DNA from: Neisseriaceae bacterium
GTDB taxonomy: Bacteria; Pseudomonadota; Gammaproteobacteria; Burkholderiales; Neisseriaceae
DNA length: 64,000 nucleotides
Direction: 5' to 3'
NCBI GenBank assembly: GCA_017991555.1
Contig: JAGOQM010000004.1
Coordinates: 199,550 to 263,549, forward strand
The notes beneath the pieces are model-generated. The model had not been told where the DNA came from. It worked only from the letters and a program-made list of their open reading frames with translations, and did not search any database. Both the position numbers and the translations under genes were made by a program. Shown one piece after another: positions 56,199 through 64,000 of the stretch; the stretch's first letter is position 1, and each line of letters begins with the position of its first letter.

Positions 56199-57896
56199 CT
56201 AAGAGTGTTCGATCCAGTTGTGTAGGCCGTGGAAGACTAAGTTTTCAACCACTTTGGGCATCACCGGTAGCGCATAGTGGGTGTGAACGTGTTCCAACAC
56301 GCGGCTGGCGCTGCCGCCAGTGATGATGATGTCGACTGGATGATCGGCCCCTTCACGCGCTTTTAGGCGCTGGTAGGCCCCTAAAATGGCGCCCACGGCC
56401 GCATCCATGATGCCGCTGGCCATGGCGTTGGGCGTCGAGGTGGCAAAGGCATAAGGCCGGCCCAGCTGGCGGTTGAGGTTGGCGGTGCGCTTGGACATGG
56501 CTTCGCGCATCAGGTTAAACCCGGGCATGATGCTGCCGCCGAGGTAATGGTTGTTGTGGGTCAACGCGTCGATGGTGATGGCGGTGCCACAGCTGGCCAC
56601 AATCACCGAATTTTGGGTAAACACGCGTGAGCCCAAAATGTTAAACCAGCGGTCGGAACCGTGTTCCTGCGGGTTTTGGTAATGGTTATAAACCCCCATG
56701 GCGTGACGTTGGCTGCTGAGCCATTTGATCGGGAAGGGGATTAACGCTTCCACCTGGCTGCGTTTATAAGTGCCGCAGACGGCACAGCCGATGACTTCAT
56801 GCACGTCGGGGTGGGCCGCCATAAAGGTGGCCAACGCCGATAGGTCGCGATAGGGGGCATGGTCGTGGTGGGTAAACTTGCCTTTTTCGACGGTGGTCCA
56901 TTTGAGTTGGCTATTGCCGGCGTCTAGCAACAACAGCTTGCGCTGCGGGCGTCGGAGGCTGACTTCACCGCTGTGAATGCGCTCAAGGCCTTCGCTGGTC
57001 TGTAACAGTAGGGCACCGTCTTCGGCAATGCCTTGTACCACGCCTTGATGAACCAACGTTTGATTGGCCCACAGCTCGACCTCTTTGTTTTGGTCGCGGT
57101 GGGCCAACATGTATTCTGGCATGAAGGATTGGGCGCCGTGCTGGCTAAATTCGGTGAGGATGGCGGCCAGCTCGTTCAGGTAGAGGCTCACCACCTGATC
57201 GGCTTCTAGAGACGGTTGGACGTCCCAAAGGCCAAGGGTTTTTTGCTGTGGCAAATAGGGCGCGATGAGGTTAAGGCCCACGCCAATCACCACGATGCTG
57301 CCTTGCTCGGTCGGCATGCTTTCAACCAAAATACCGCCCATCTTGGCTTCACCCGCCATGATGTCATTGGGCCATTTAATTTGGCAGGGCACGTGCAGCT
57401 TGGTCAGGACTCGATGGCAGGCCAAGGCCACCAGCAAAGGAATGTGGCTCAGCTGGGCCTGCTTTTGGTCAAAGGTCCAGGCCAGGCTAATGGGCAAACA
57501 GCCGCCGATGGCGCTGTACCAGCTGCGGCCTTGACGGCCACGGCCCTGCGTTTGTTGGTTGGTGACCAGCACCGAGCCATGAACCGCGTGGCCGATTTCC
57601 TTGGCGCGCTGAAACAGAAGGGTGTTGGTCGAGGTGCATTCGTCTAACACCTGTAGCGACAGCGCTGGGTCTAAAACCACGTTGGCAAATCGGGCTTCGC
57701 TCAGTACGCACATCGGTCGCGTCAGTTGGATCACCTGATTTAAATGGGTGTAGGGGATGGCCAACTCTTGCTGGGCCCGCATTAACCAGGCCCGTAGGGT
57801 GTCGGCGTCAACCGCTAGCTGGGTCAATAAGTCGGCTTCTGCATGAGCCTTGCCATCGCTGATGAGGCTTAAAAAATCCCAAAACGTGTGCTTCAT
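56199..57896 (-). CDS. birA-coaX: Bifunctional BirA biotin ligase - type III pantothenate kinase fusion
   Basis: A 565 aa fusion. Residues about 1-70 form a winged-helix domain, and 80-310 the biotin protein ligase (GRGRQGRSW biotinyl-AMP loop, IKWPNDIM, GGILVES, VVIGVGLNL). From about 317 to the end it is type III pantothenate kinase (LLLDAGNSQLKW, GSDRWFNILG, CGTAITIDA, GGSIMPGFNLM). The fusion biotinylates carboxylases and also starts CoA synthesis. This architecture is known in Neisseria. The first codon overlaps the stop of the upstream hldE-type gene (ATGA). Confidence 0.93.
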   Translation of the reverse strand: MKHTFWDFLSLISDGKAHAEADLLTQLAVDADTLRAWLMRAQQELAIPYTHLNQVIQLTRPMCVLSEARFANVVLDPALSLQVLDECTSTNTLLFQRAKEIGHAVHGSVLVTNQQTQGRGRQGRSWYSAIGGCLPISLAWTFDQKQAQLSHIPLLVALACHRVLTKLHVPCQIKWPNDIMAGEAKMGGILVESMPTEQGSIVVIGVGLNLIAPYLPQQKTLGLWDVQPSLEADQVVSLYLNELAAILTEFSQHGAQSFMPEYMLAHRDQNKEVELWANQTLVHQGVVQGIAEDGALLLQTSEGLERIHSGEVSLRRPQRKLLLLDAGNSQLKWTTVEKGKFTHHDHAPYRDLSALATFMAAHPDVHEVIGCAVCGTYKRSQVEALIPFPIKWLSSQRHAMGVYNHYQNPQEHGSDRWFNILGSRVFTQNSVIVASCGTAITIDALTHNNHYLGGSIMPGFNLMREAMSKRTANLNRQLGRPYAFATSTPNAMASGIMDAAVGAILGAYQRLKAREGADHPVDIIITGGSASRVLEHVHTHYALPVMPKVVENLVFHGLHNWIEHS

Positions 57897-58396
57897 GCCT
57901 GACCTTCTGCCTGTCGAATCTTGGCCAAGGTTTGCGTGGTCGAGGTTTGGTGTAAAAAGGGAATTGACAACACTTGGCCGCCGCGCGCCCAGGTTTCTTT
58001 CGCGCCCACAATGTTTTCTGGCGCCCAGTCGCCGCCCTTAACCAAAACCTGTGGCTGGAGCTGCTCGATCAGGTCGTAAGGGGTGTCGGCGTCAAACCAG
58101 GTCACAAAGTCGACGCTTTCTAAGCTGGCCATCACCGCCAAACGGTTGTCTAAGGTGTTGATGGGGCGATCGTCGCCCTTACCTTGGCGTTTGACCGAGG
58201 CATCGGTATTTAAGGCCACCACCAAAGTGGCGCCTTGGGCTTTCGCCTGAGCCAAATAGGTGACGTGGCCACGGTGCAGAATGTCGAAGCAGCCGTTGGT
58301 AAACACCACCGGTTGGGCGCTGTCGCGTAGGCGTTCAGCGAGGGTGGCGGGGTCGCAGATTTTTTGCTCAAATTGGGGCGCAGTCAAAGAATTCAT
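57893..58396 (-). CDS. rfaE2: D-glycero-beta-D-manno-heptose 1-phosphate adenylyltransferase
   Basis: A 167 aa nucleotidyltransferase that makes ADP-heptose for LPS core. VFTNGCFDILHRGHVTYLAQAK contains the HxGH motif (HRGH), and VKGGDW and the GDDRPINTLDNRLAVMASLESVDFV segment match the C-terminal domain of E. coli HldE. The kinase domain is separate here, as in many betaproteobacteria, so its partner HldA must lie outside the window. It is transcribed with birA-coaX. Confidence 0.93.
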   Translation of the reverse strand: MNSLTAPQFEQKICDPATLAERLRDSAQPVVFTNGCFDILHRGHVTYLAQAKAQGATLVVALNTDASVKRQGKGDDRPINTLDNRLAVMASLESVDFVTWFDADTPYDLIEQLQPQVLVKGGDWAPENIVGAKETWARGGQVLSIPFLHQTSTTQTLAKIRQAEGQA

Positions 58397-58555
58397 TTTT
58401 ATAGTGGGTTGGCTGTCATCAAGAAAGAGAGACTATAACATGTTTAAATCCCTAGATTGAAGCTTAAAAGGCTATTCAAACCGTGGCTTTATGTTTAGGA
58501 TGAGGAAGCATAAAAATAATCAGTGGTGTTCTTGTGGCGATAAAAGGAAAAATGT

Positions 58556-59611
58556 ATGGCAGATTTATTAGCAGTTAAAGCATTGGGCCAGCAAATTTGG
58601 CTGGATCAACTGTCGCGCTCTTTGATCGAATCGGGCGAGCTGGCACAAAAAATTGAACAAGGCGTGTGCGGGGTCACTTCTAACCCAGCTATTTTTTACC
58701 AAGCGTTTAAAGATGATCCACGTTATTTAACCGAAATCGAAGCGCTTCAGCAAACCGACTTAAGCCCCAAAGCGCGCTATGAAACCATGGCCATTGCCGA
58801 CGTGCAGGCGGCCTGTGATGCCTTTGCCGAGGTGTTTCAAAGCAGCGAACGCAACGTGGGTTGGGTGAGCCTCGAAGTGGCGCCTGAGCTGGCCCAAGAT
58901 GCCGCCGGCACCGTGGCCGAAGGCAAACGCCTATGGGCCAGCATTGATCGGCCCAACGTGTTGATTAAAGTGCCGGCCACCGACGCCGGCATTGCGGCCC
59001 TAACGGAGTTGGTGGCGGCCGGCGTGAACGTGAACTTAACCCTGCTGTTTTCTTTACAGCAGGTACACAAGGCCTATGAAGCCTATATGCAAGGCTTGAT
59101 CGAGCGCATCGGCAACGGCTTGCCCCTCGACAACGTGTTTGTGGTGGCCAGCTTCTTCCTGTCGCGCATTGACGCCAACCTAGACCCAACCTTGCCCGCG
59201 GCCTTACAGGGCAAAGTGGCTGTGGCCTTGGCGAAAGAAGCCTTCTGCCAATGGCAGGCCTTTTTTGAAGGGCCAGGCTTTAAGGCTTTGGCGTCTCGCG
59301 GCGCGCGGGTATTGCCTTTGTTGTGGGCATCGACCGGCACCAAAAACAAAGCCTACTCTGACGTGATGTATGTGGAAGAAGTGATGGGGGCGCCAACGAT
59401 CAATACCGTGCCTGCCGCCACGCTCGAGGCCTTTGTGCACCACGGTCAGGGTCGCTTAAGCCTGATCGAAAATGTGGCCACGGCCAAGCAGGTTTTGGCC
59501 GACGTGGCCGCTTTGGGGATTGATCTAGAAGGCCTGGCCCAACGCTTACAGCAAGAGGGTTTGACCGGTTTTGAAGAGGCCTTCGCCAAGCTGCTGGCGC
59601 TGGTGGAATAG
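58556..59611 (+). CDS. tal: Transaldolase (TAL type 2)
   Basis: A 351 aa transaldolase transferring dihydroxyacetone units between sugar phosphates in the non-oxidative pentose phosphate pathway. GVTSNPAIFYQAFKD is the N-terminal signature, NVLIKVPATDAG carries the Schiff-base Lys, and ASFFLSRIDANLD is the longer-form segment of the TalB2/Neisseria-type subgroup. The ATG is preceded by AAAAGG. A deoxyribonucleotidase gene follows after 3 bp. Confidence 0.95.
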   Translation: MADLLAVKALGQQIWLDQLSRSLIESGELAQKIEQGVCGVTSNPAIFYQAFKDDPRYLTEIEALQQTDLSPKARYETMAIADVQAACDAFAEVFQSSERNVGWVSLEVAPELAQDAAGTVAEGKRLWASIDRPNVLIKVPATDAGIAALTELVAAGVNVNLTLLFSLQQVHKAYEAYMQGLIERIGNGLPLDNVFVVASFFLSRIDANLDPTLPAALQGKVAVALAKEAFCQWQAFFEGPGFKALASRGARVLPLLWASTGTKNKAYSDVMYVEEVMGAPTINTVPAATLEAFVHHGQGRLSLIENVATAKQVLADVAALGIDLEGLAQRLQQEGLTGFEEAFAKLLALVE

Positions 59612-59614
59612 GCG

Positions 59615-60175
59615 ATGCTGTTACTGATTGACCAAGATGGCGTGTTGGCCGACTTTGAGCGCGGCCTACGCCAAAAGTGGCAGCAGGCCTATGCCGATGT
59701 GCCGCCGCTGGCGCCAGAGGCGCGGCAGTCGTTTTACGCCCATCTGGATTATCCTGAACACTTGCGCGCGCGGGTGGCCGACGTGTGTCATGCCGAAGGC
59801 TTTTTTCATGACTTACCGCCCATGCCCGGGGCGATTGAAGGCATTCAGGCCTTGGTGGCCGCGGGCCACGACGTGCGCATTTGTACTTCGCCATTGTTGC
59901 AAAACCCTTATTGTGTGGCAGAGAAATATCAGTGGGTGGCGAAACATTTAGGCACGAACTGGCTGGATAAAATGATTTTAACCAAGGACAAAACCCTGGT
60001 TCAGGGGGATTATTTGATTGATGACAAGCCAGACATTCAAGGACGCTTAACGCCGGTGTGGCAGCAGCTGATTTACGATGCGACCTATAATCAGACGGTT
60101 ACGCACCTGCCGCGGATGCGTTGGGACGAGCCCCACAGCTGGCGGCATTTATTAACGCAGTTAAAGCGTGCTTAA
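59615..60175 (+). CDS. 5'(3')-deoxyribonucleotidase-like HAD phosphatase
   Basis: A 186 aa HAD-superfamily protein of the 5' nucleotidase deoxy (NT5C) type. The nucleophile motif is LIDQDGVLADFE (D-x-D), the second motif TSPLL, and the C-terminal motif LIDDKPDIQG. It is predicted to dephosphorylate deoxynucleoside monophosphates. The gene begins 3 bp after tal with no separate promoter, so translation is probably coupled. Substrate is inferred from family. Confidence 0.85.
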   Translation: MLLLIDQDGVLADFERGLRQKWQQAYADVPPLAPEARQSFYAHLDYPEHLRARVADVCHAEGFFHDLPPMPGAIEGIQALVAAGHDVRICTSPLLQNPYCVAEKYQWVAKHLGTNWLDKMILTKDKTLVQGDYLIDDKPDIQGRLTPVWQQLIYDATYNQTVTHLPRMRWDEPHSWRHLLTQLKRA

Positions 60176-60281
60176 ACATTGCTCTTTAAGCTAATGTCTT
60201 GGATAATCACAGAAACTTTGAAGCCATCTTGCTCGGCCAGATGGTTTTTTTATGTGCGACTTTTTTCCTCATTCAGAGATC

Positions 60282-62285
60282 ATGACTACAGACCCCTATC
60301 AACATTTAGAATCCTTAGATGAATCCACGCTGGCCTTTGTGGCCGAGGCCAACGGCCAAACCCAACAAACCTTCATGCAGTCTCCTTATTTCCATGATGT
60401 GCGTCAGGCGGTGTTAAACACCTTACAAGACGAAAAGCAAATTCCCTTTTGCCAAGAACATCAGGCGCGAATGTACCATTTCTACCAAAGTGCTGAATAC
60501 CCGAAAGGGGTGTACCGCGTGGCCAAGGCAGCGAACTATCGCGCCGGCCTGCCGGATTGGCAAATCTTGTTTAACGTGGCTGATTTTGACGCCGTGTTGG
60601 ATGATGATGTGTATTTGGATGGGGTGTCGCACTATGTGGAGCAGCCGCTGCGGGTATTGTTAAGCCTGAGCGCGGCGGGCCGAGATGCCGCTTATACGCT
60701 GGAGTTTGACTTGGCCACTGGCCAAATCGTCCCCGGCGGCCTGCATTTTCCCTTGGGTAAAAACCACGTGTCGTGGCGGGATGAAAACAGCGTGTGGGTG
60801 TGCCCCGCTTGGGATGAGCGCCAGTGTACCGAAGCGGGTTATTCGCGCGAGGTGTGGCTGATAGAGCGCGGGCAAAGCTTTGAAGAAGGCACGCCGGTGC
60901 ATCAGATAGATGTGGGCGACATGATGGTCAACGCTTGGCGCTATCTCGACTCGAAAGGCACGGCGATCGACCTGATCGAGGCGTCCAGCAGTTTTTTTCA
61001 GAAAACCTATTTTTTTGTGGGCTCAGACTTACAGCCACAGGCCTTAAAACTGCCCCTAACCAGTGATGTCGTGGGCTACATCGGCGGTCAGCTGTTGGTG
61101 CGCTTAACCGAGCCTTGGCGCCGAAATAAAAAGCACTATTCGGCTGGTAGCCTATTGGCATTGTCTTTGCGTAAAGGGTCGTTGGGCACGGCGACGGTGC
61201 TGTTTGCGCCCACCGCCACTCAGGCTTTAGAAAGCGTGGAAACCACTAAAAACCACATTGTGCTGAGCCTGTTGGATGGGGTTAAAGGGCGCTTGGCGGT
61301 GTGGCGCTATGACGCCAGCGGCTGGCATGAAGTGGCCACGCCGACGTTGCCCACCGGCGCCATCGACATGGTGGATCAGCCTTGGGGCAGCGACACGGTT
61401 TATTTGGCCTGTAGCGATTTTGTCACACCGTTGACCCTGTATGCGCTAGACGTCTCCCTTATGGAGCTGGTGGTGGTGCGCAAGCAGCCCAAACAATTTG
61501 ACCCCACCGGCGTGACCGTGGCCCAGCATTGGGTCAACAGCGCCGATGGCGTGGCCATTCCCTATTTTTGGGTGGGCCAACAGGCCGGGCCAGAAACGCC
61601 GACGCTGGTGTATGTGTACGGTGGTTTTGGGGTACCTGAATTGCCTCATTACTTGGGCACTATTGGCAAACACTGGATTGAACAGGGCGGCGCCTTTGTG
61701 TTGGCCAATGTGCGCGGTGGCGGCGAGTTTGGGCCATTGTGGCACCGAGCCGCGCAAGGGCTAAACAAGCATAAAAGCGTGGATGATCTGTTGGCGATTG
61801 TGGCCGACTTAAGCGCCAGCGGCCGCAGCAGCGCCGCCAAAATAGCGATTCAGGGCGGCAGCAACGGTGGCTTGGTGGTGGCCAGCGCCTATGCACGTGC
61901 CCCCGAAACCCTAGGCGCCATGGTGTGTGAGGTGCCATTGACCGATATGCTGCGCTATGATGAACTGTATGCGGGCGCCAGCTGGGTGGAAGAATACGGT
62001 GATCCTAAGGATCCGAAGGCGCAGGCCAGCCTCTTGGCGCTGTCGCCCTATCATCAAATTGCCGCAGCCAAAGCATATCCACCGGCTTTATTAACCACCA
62101 GCCTGACCGACGACCGGGTACACCCAGGGCATGCGATTAAGTTTTACGCGCGCTTGCATGGCCACCAGGCGCCGGCGTACTTATACGTGAGCGACAACGG
62201 TGGCCATACGGGCAACGGCACGCAGGCACAAACCGCCGAAGAAATGGCGGTGATCTTGGCCTTTTTAAAACAAAGCCTGAGCTAA
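60282..62285 (+). CDS. Prolyl oligopeptidase family (S9A) serine peptidase
   Basis: A 667 aa soluble peptidase without a signal peptide. The N-terminal beta-propeller domain runs to about residue 400 and caps an alpha/beta hydrolase domain. Catalytic Ser527 is in GGSNGG, Asp611 in TDDRVHPG and His642 in NGGHTG. YVYGGFGVPELPHY and ANVRGGGEFGPLWH are typical S9A segments. I start at ATG 60282; the alternative at 60252 adds ten residues without a better ribosome site. It probably cleaves short peptides after proline or related residues. Confidence 0.9.
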   Translation: MTTDPYQHLESLDESTLAFVAEANGQTQQTFMQSPYFHDVRQAVLNTLQDEKQIPFCQEHQARMYHFYQSAEYPKGVYRVAKAANYRAGLPDWQILFNVADFDAVLDDDVYLDGVSHYVEQPLRVLLSLSAAGRDAAYTLEFDLATGQIVPGGLHFPLGKNHVSWRDENSVWVCPAWDERQCTEAGYSREVWLIERGQSFEEGTPVHQIDVGDMMVNAWRYLDSKGTAIDLIEASSSFFQKTYFFVGSDLQPQALKLPLTSDVVGYIGGQLLVRLTEPWRRNKKHYSAGSLLALSLRKGSLGTATVLFAPTATQALESVETTKNHIVLSLLDGVKGRLAVWRYDASGWHEVATPTLPTGAIDMVDQPWGSDTVYLACSDFVTPLTLYALDVSLMELVVVRKQPKQFDPTGVTVAQHWVNSADGVAIPYFWVGQQAGPETPTLVYVYGGFGVPELPHYLGTIGKHWIEQGGAFVLANVRGGGEFGPLWHRAAQGLNKHKSVDDLLAIVADLSASGRSSAAKIAIQGGSNGGLVVASAYARAPETLGAMVCEVPLTDMLRYDELYAGASWVEEYGDPKDPKAQASLLALSPYHQIAAAKAYPPALLTTSLTDDRVHPGHAIKFYARLHGHQAPAYLYVSDNGGHTGNGTQAQTAEEMAVILAFLKQSLS

Positions 62286-62323
62286 TTCATAACAGGCAGT
62301 AAAGACACACAAAGGATGTAACC

Positions 62324-63262
62324 ATGGGTTTTTTGACCACCCTGTCTTCGGTTGGGATTATGGGGGTGATGATTTTAATTGGGATGCTGCTGCGGCGTAA
62401 TCGGCCTTTGTCGATTGAAACCCAAGGCATGCTGATTCAGATCATCGTCAACGTCGCTTTACCTTGCATTATTTTGTCCAGCATTTTCAAATTTAAAATG
62501 GATGGAGACATGTTTCGGCTGGTGTTGCTGACCTTTGTGGGGGCCGCCGCTTTAAATACGGTGGCACTGCTGCTGAGCTGGGGCCTAGGCAAAGGCTTAG
62601 GCTATGAAGGTCAACGCGCGCGTCAGATCAGCATCATTTCGTCTTTGGGCAACACCGGCTTTATTGGCATTCCTTTGTGCGCCATTTTATTTGGGCCTAA
62701 GGGGGCATTGCTGGCGGCGGTGTTTGATGCAGGGATGGACTTTGTGCTGTGGTCGTTGGGCATTTTTATGCTGCAAAAAGACAGTCGCTTCTCTTTATCC
62801 ACGCTGAAACCCATGCTTAACATCCCGATGTTGGCGATTGTGCTGGGCTTGGGGTTGGGCTTTATGCAATTTGAAGCGCCGGCATTTTTGATTTCTTTGA
62901 CGACCATGCTGGCCAACGTCGCCAGCCCTTTGGCCATGATCTACATTGGCCTCTTGGTGCCCGGCATGTGGCCGAAAATTCGCAGCATGCCCAAGCGTCA
63001 GTTTGGCATGCCGTTACTGTTTAAATTGTTTTGCGTGCCGGCCTTGGCCATGCTGATGGTGTCCTTGATTGATTTAGACCTAACGCTGGCGCAGGTGATT
63101 TTGGTGCAGGCCACCATGCCCACCATCGCCTTGGCCTCGATCGTGTTTCACAAATACGGTGGCGACGTTGACCTAGCCGCCTCCACCACCATTGTGTCGA
63201 CGCTGTTGGCCTTGCTGACCATTCCCATTATGGTGTGGCTAGGCACGACGCTGGTTTTTTAA
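62324..63262 (+). CDS. AEC-family (auxin efflux carrier-like) transporter
   Basis: A 312 aa membrane protein with about ten helices in two five-helix repeats. GMLLRRNRPLSIETQGMLIQIIVNVALPCIILSSI is the AEC opening with the conserved Asn-x-Ala-x-Pro crossing, and SSLGNTGFIGIPL with QATMPTIALASIVFHKYGGD is the equivalent region. Family members export malate, malonate or auxin-like acids. No dicarboxylate enzymes are nearby to narrow it. The next gene follows after 9 bp. Confidence 0.9.
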   Translation: MGFLTTLSSVGIMGVMILIGMLLRRNRPLSIETQGMLIQIIVNVALPCIILSSIFKFKMDGDMFRLVLLTFVGAAALNTVALLLSWGLGKGLGYEGQRARQISIISSLGNTGFIGIPLCAILFGPKGALLAAVFDAGMDFVLWSLGIFMLQKDSRFSLSTLKPMLNIPMLAIVLGLGLGFMQFEAPAFLISLTTMLANVASPLAMIYIGLLVPGMWPKIRSMPKRQFGMPLLFKLFCVPALAMLMVSLIDLDLTLAQVILVQATMPTIALASIVFHKYGGDVDLAASTTIVSTLLALLTIPIMVWLGTTLVF

Positions 63263-63271
63263 AGGATTCAT

Positions 63272-63772
63272 ATGAACACACTCGGACGATGGCTTAAAAC
63301 CCTATTGAAGTGGGCGTTGTTGTTTATCCTGATCAGTGCCGCCGTCGACTGGTATCGGCGCCCGGTGCAGCCTGAGCCACAGGCCTATCAGCTGGTGAAC
63401 CTGGAGGGCCAGGCGTTTTCCTTGGCCGAACGCAGCCAAAAAGAGCCAGTTGTGCTGTATTTTTGGGGCACCTGGTGTCCTATTTGTACCTTGACCTCTC
63501 CGAACATGCAGCAGTTGGTTGATGCCGGCATTCCCGTCATCAGCGTGGCCATGCAGTCGGGTGATGAAGCCACGGTTCGTCAATACTTGAGTGAAAAGGG
63601 CTATGCCTTTGAAACCGTTAATGATCCCGATGGGGTGATTTCAGGGCTGTGGCGGGTGAAGGTGACGCCCACGGTGGTGATTGTGTATCAGGGTAAGATG
63701 CAGGCCAGCGTGACTGGCTACACTAGCTATTGGGGCATGCGGGCGCGTTTGTGGCTGGAGCGGGTGCTGTAA
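63272..63772 (+). CDS. Membrane-anchored thioredoxin-like protein (CPIC active site)
   Basis: A 166 aa protein with one N-terminal membrane anchor (about residues 9-27, LKWALLFILISAAVDWY) and a periplasmic thioredoxin domain. The active site is C69-PI-C72 in YFWGTWCPICTLTSPN, and the cis-Pro lies in KVTPTVV. It belongs to the TlpA/ScsD-type redoxins, acting as a disulfide reductant or isomerase for periplasmic proteins. It is probably transcribed with the AEC gene. A repeat element begins 64 bp after its stop. Confidence 0.88.
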   Translation: MNTLGRWLKTLLKWALLFILISAAVDWYRRPVQPEPQAYQLVNLEGQAFSLAERSQKEPVVLYFWGTWCPICTLTSPNMQQLVDAGIPVISVAMQSGDEATVRQYLSEKGYAFETVNDPDGVISGLWRVKVTPTVVIVYQGKMQASVTGYTSYWGMRARLWLERVL

Positions 63773-63835
63773 TGTTGGGGCGCATTGGCGAAGCAGCGTG
63801 TTTTTAGGTCTCAGGCCGCTTAGGTACGCGTAGAT

Positions 63836-64000
63836 AAACCATGGTTTTGTGAATATCAGATTATTTAAACTCTCCACCTTTCCCTTAGGTGAAGTACCGT
63901 TCCCCTTTTAGCCGCCGAGGCGGTTCGTGCGGGGCCGGGGCTTTAAGGCAAAGTTGTTTGAGTATTTGGCCGAAGGCTCAAATATGAGTTTTTGCCGCCG
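63836..64000. repeat. Second copy of the palindromic intergenic element (cut by window end)
   Basis: It begins AAACCATGGTTT and carries CCCTTAGGTGAAGTACCGT, then TAGCCGCCGAGGCGG and the GGGGCCGGGGCTTTAAGG region. This matches the reverse complement of 23930-24117 with a few mismatches and one shorter stretch near the end. It continues past base 64000. Confidence 0.85.

Overview
The window reads as chromosome of a moderately GC-rich betaproteobacterium, most likely in or near the order Neisseriales. The support is the fused BirA-CoaX protein, the stand-alone HldE C-terminal nucleotidyltransferase, the DUF502-aspS pairing, a type 2 transaldolase, and housekeeping proteins of betaproteobacterial character. 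This is inference from gene content; there is no rRNA here and no DNA-uptake-sequence dialect that I can see.

Layout. (1) 1-6700: the lower TCA operon sucA(partial)-sucB-lpdA-small membrane protein-sucC-sucD. (2) 6900-8070: three small envelope proteins of the YqjD/YqjE/YqjK type. (3) 8200-15900: a LysR regulator, a DUF533 protein, a quinone oxidoreductase, a CcoI-type copper ATPase, an SDR, a methylthioadenosine/inosine phosphorylase, a di-Mop molybdate-binding protein and a VF530-like protein. (4) 16170-22260: a Fur-box-controlled heme uptake locus (TonB receptor, HmuS, HmuTUV). (5) 22340-24630: UPF0114 protein, a truncated flavodoxin-fold oxidoreductase, and a roughly 690 bp non-coding element with 20 bp terminal inverted repeats. 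A second copy of the element begins at 63836 and runs off the window. (6) 24950-36850: housekeeping genes purB, prfB (with its programmed frameshift), moaA, a rhomboid protease, murJ, rpsT, pldA, DUF502 and aspS. (7) 36900-39380: a hydroxyacyl-CoA dehydrogenase and an amino-acid permease. (8) 39400-54650: a complete benzoate-to-TCA pathway. (9) 54660-63780: DMT/LysR pair, birA-coaX, hldE C-terminal protein, tal, a deoxyribonucleotidase, an S9 peptidase, an AEC transporter and a membrane-anchored thioredoxin.

The benzoate region is the metabolic centrepiece. BenABC and BenD turn benzoate into catechol. CatA, CatB, CatC and PcaD turn catechol into beta-ketoadipate. PcaIJ and PcaF release succinyl-CoA and acetyl-CoA, which feed the TCA cycle whose lower genes open this window. 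Two paralogous IclR-type regulators each face one catabolic operon. Their two divergent intergenic regions share the same layout of PcaR-like boxes (GTTCGATAATCGCAC type). Two paralogous AAHS transporters close the cluster, and their leaders share a conserved inverted-repeat arrangement.

The observations most worth following are the paired IclR/PcaR-box circuits on a ben-cat pathway that is usually under LysR or AraC control, the shared palindromic leaders of the two transporters, the nested inverted-repeat element with its second copy, a heme receptor whose FRAP-NPNL segment has methionines but no histidine, and a non-discriminating signature in AspRS.
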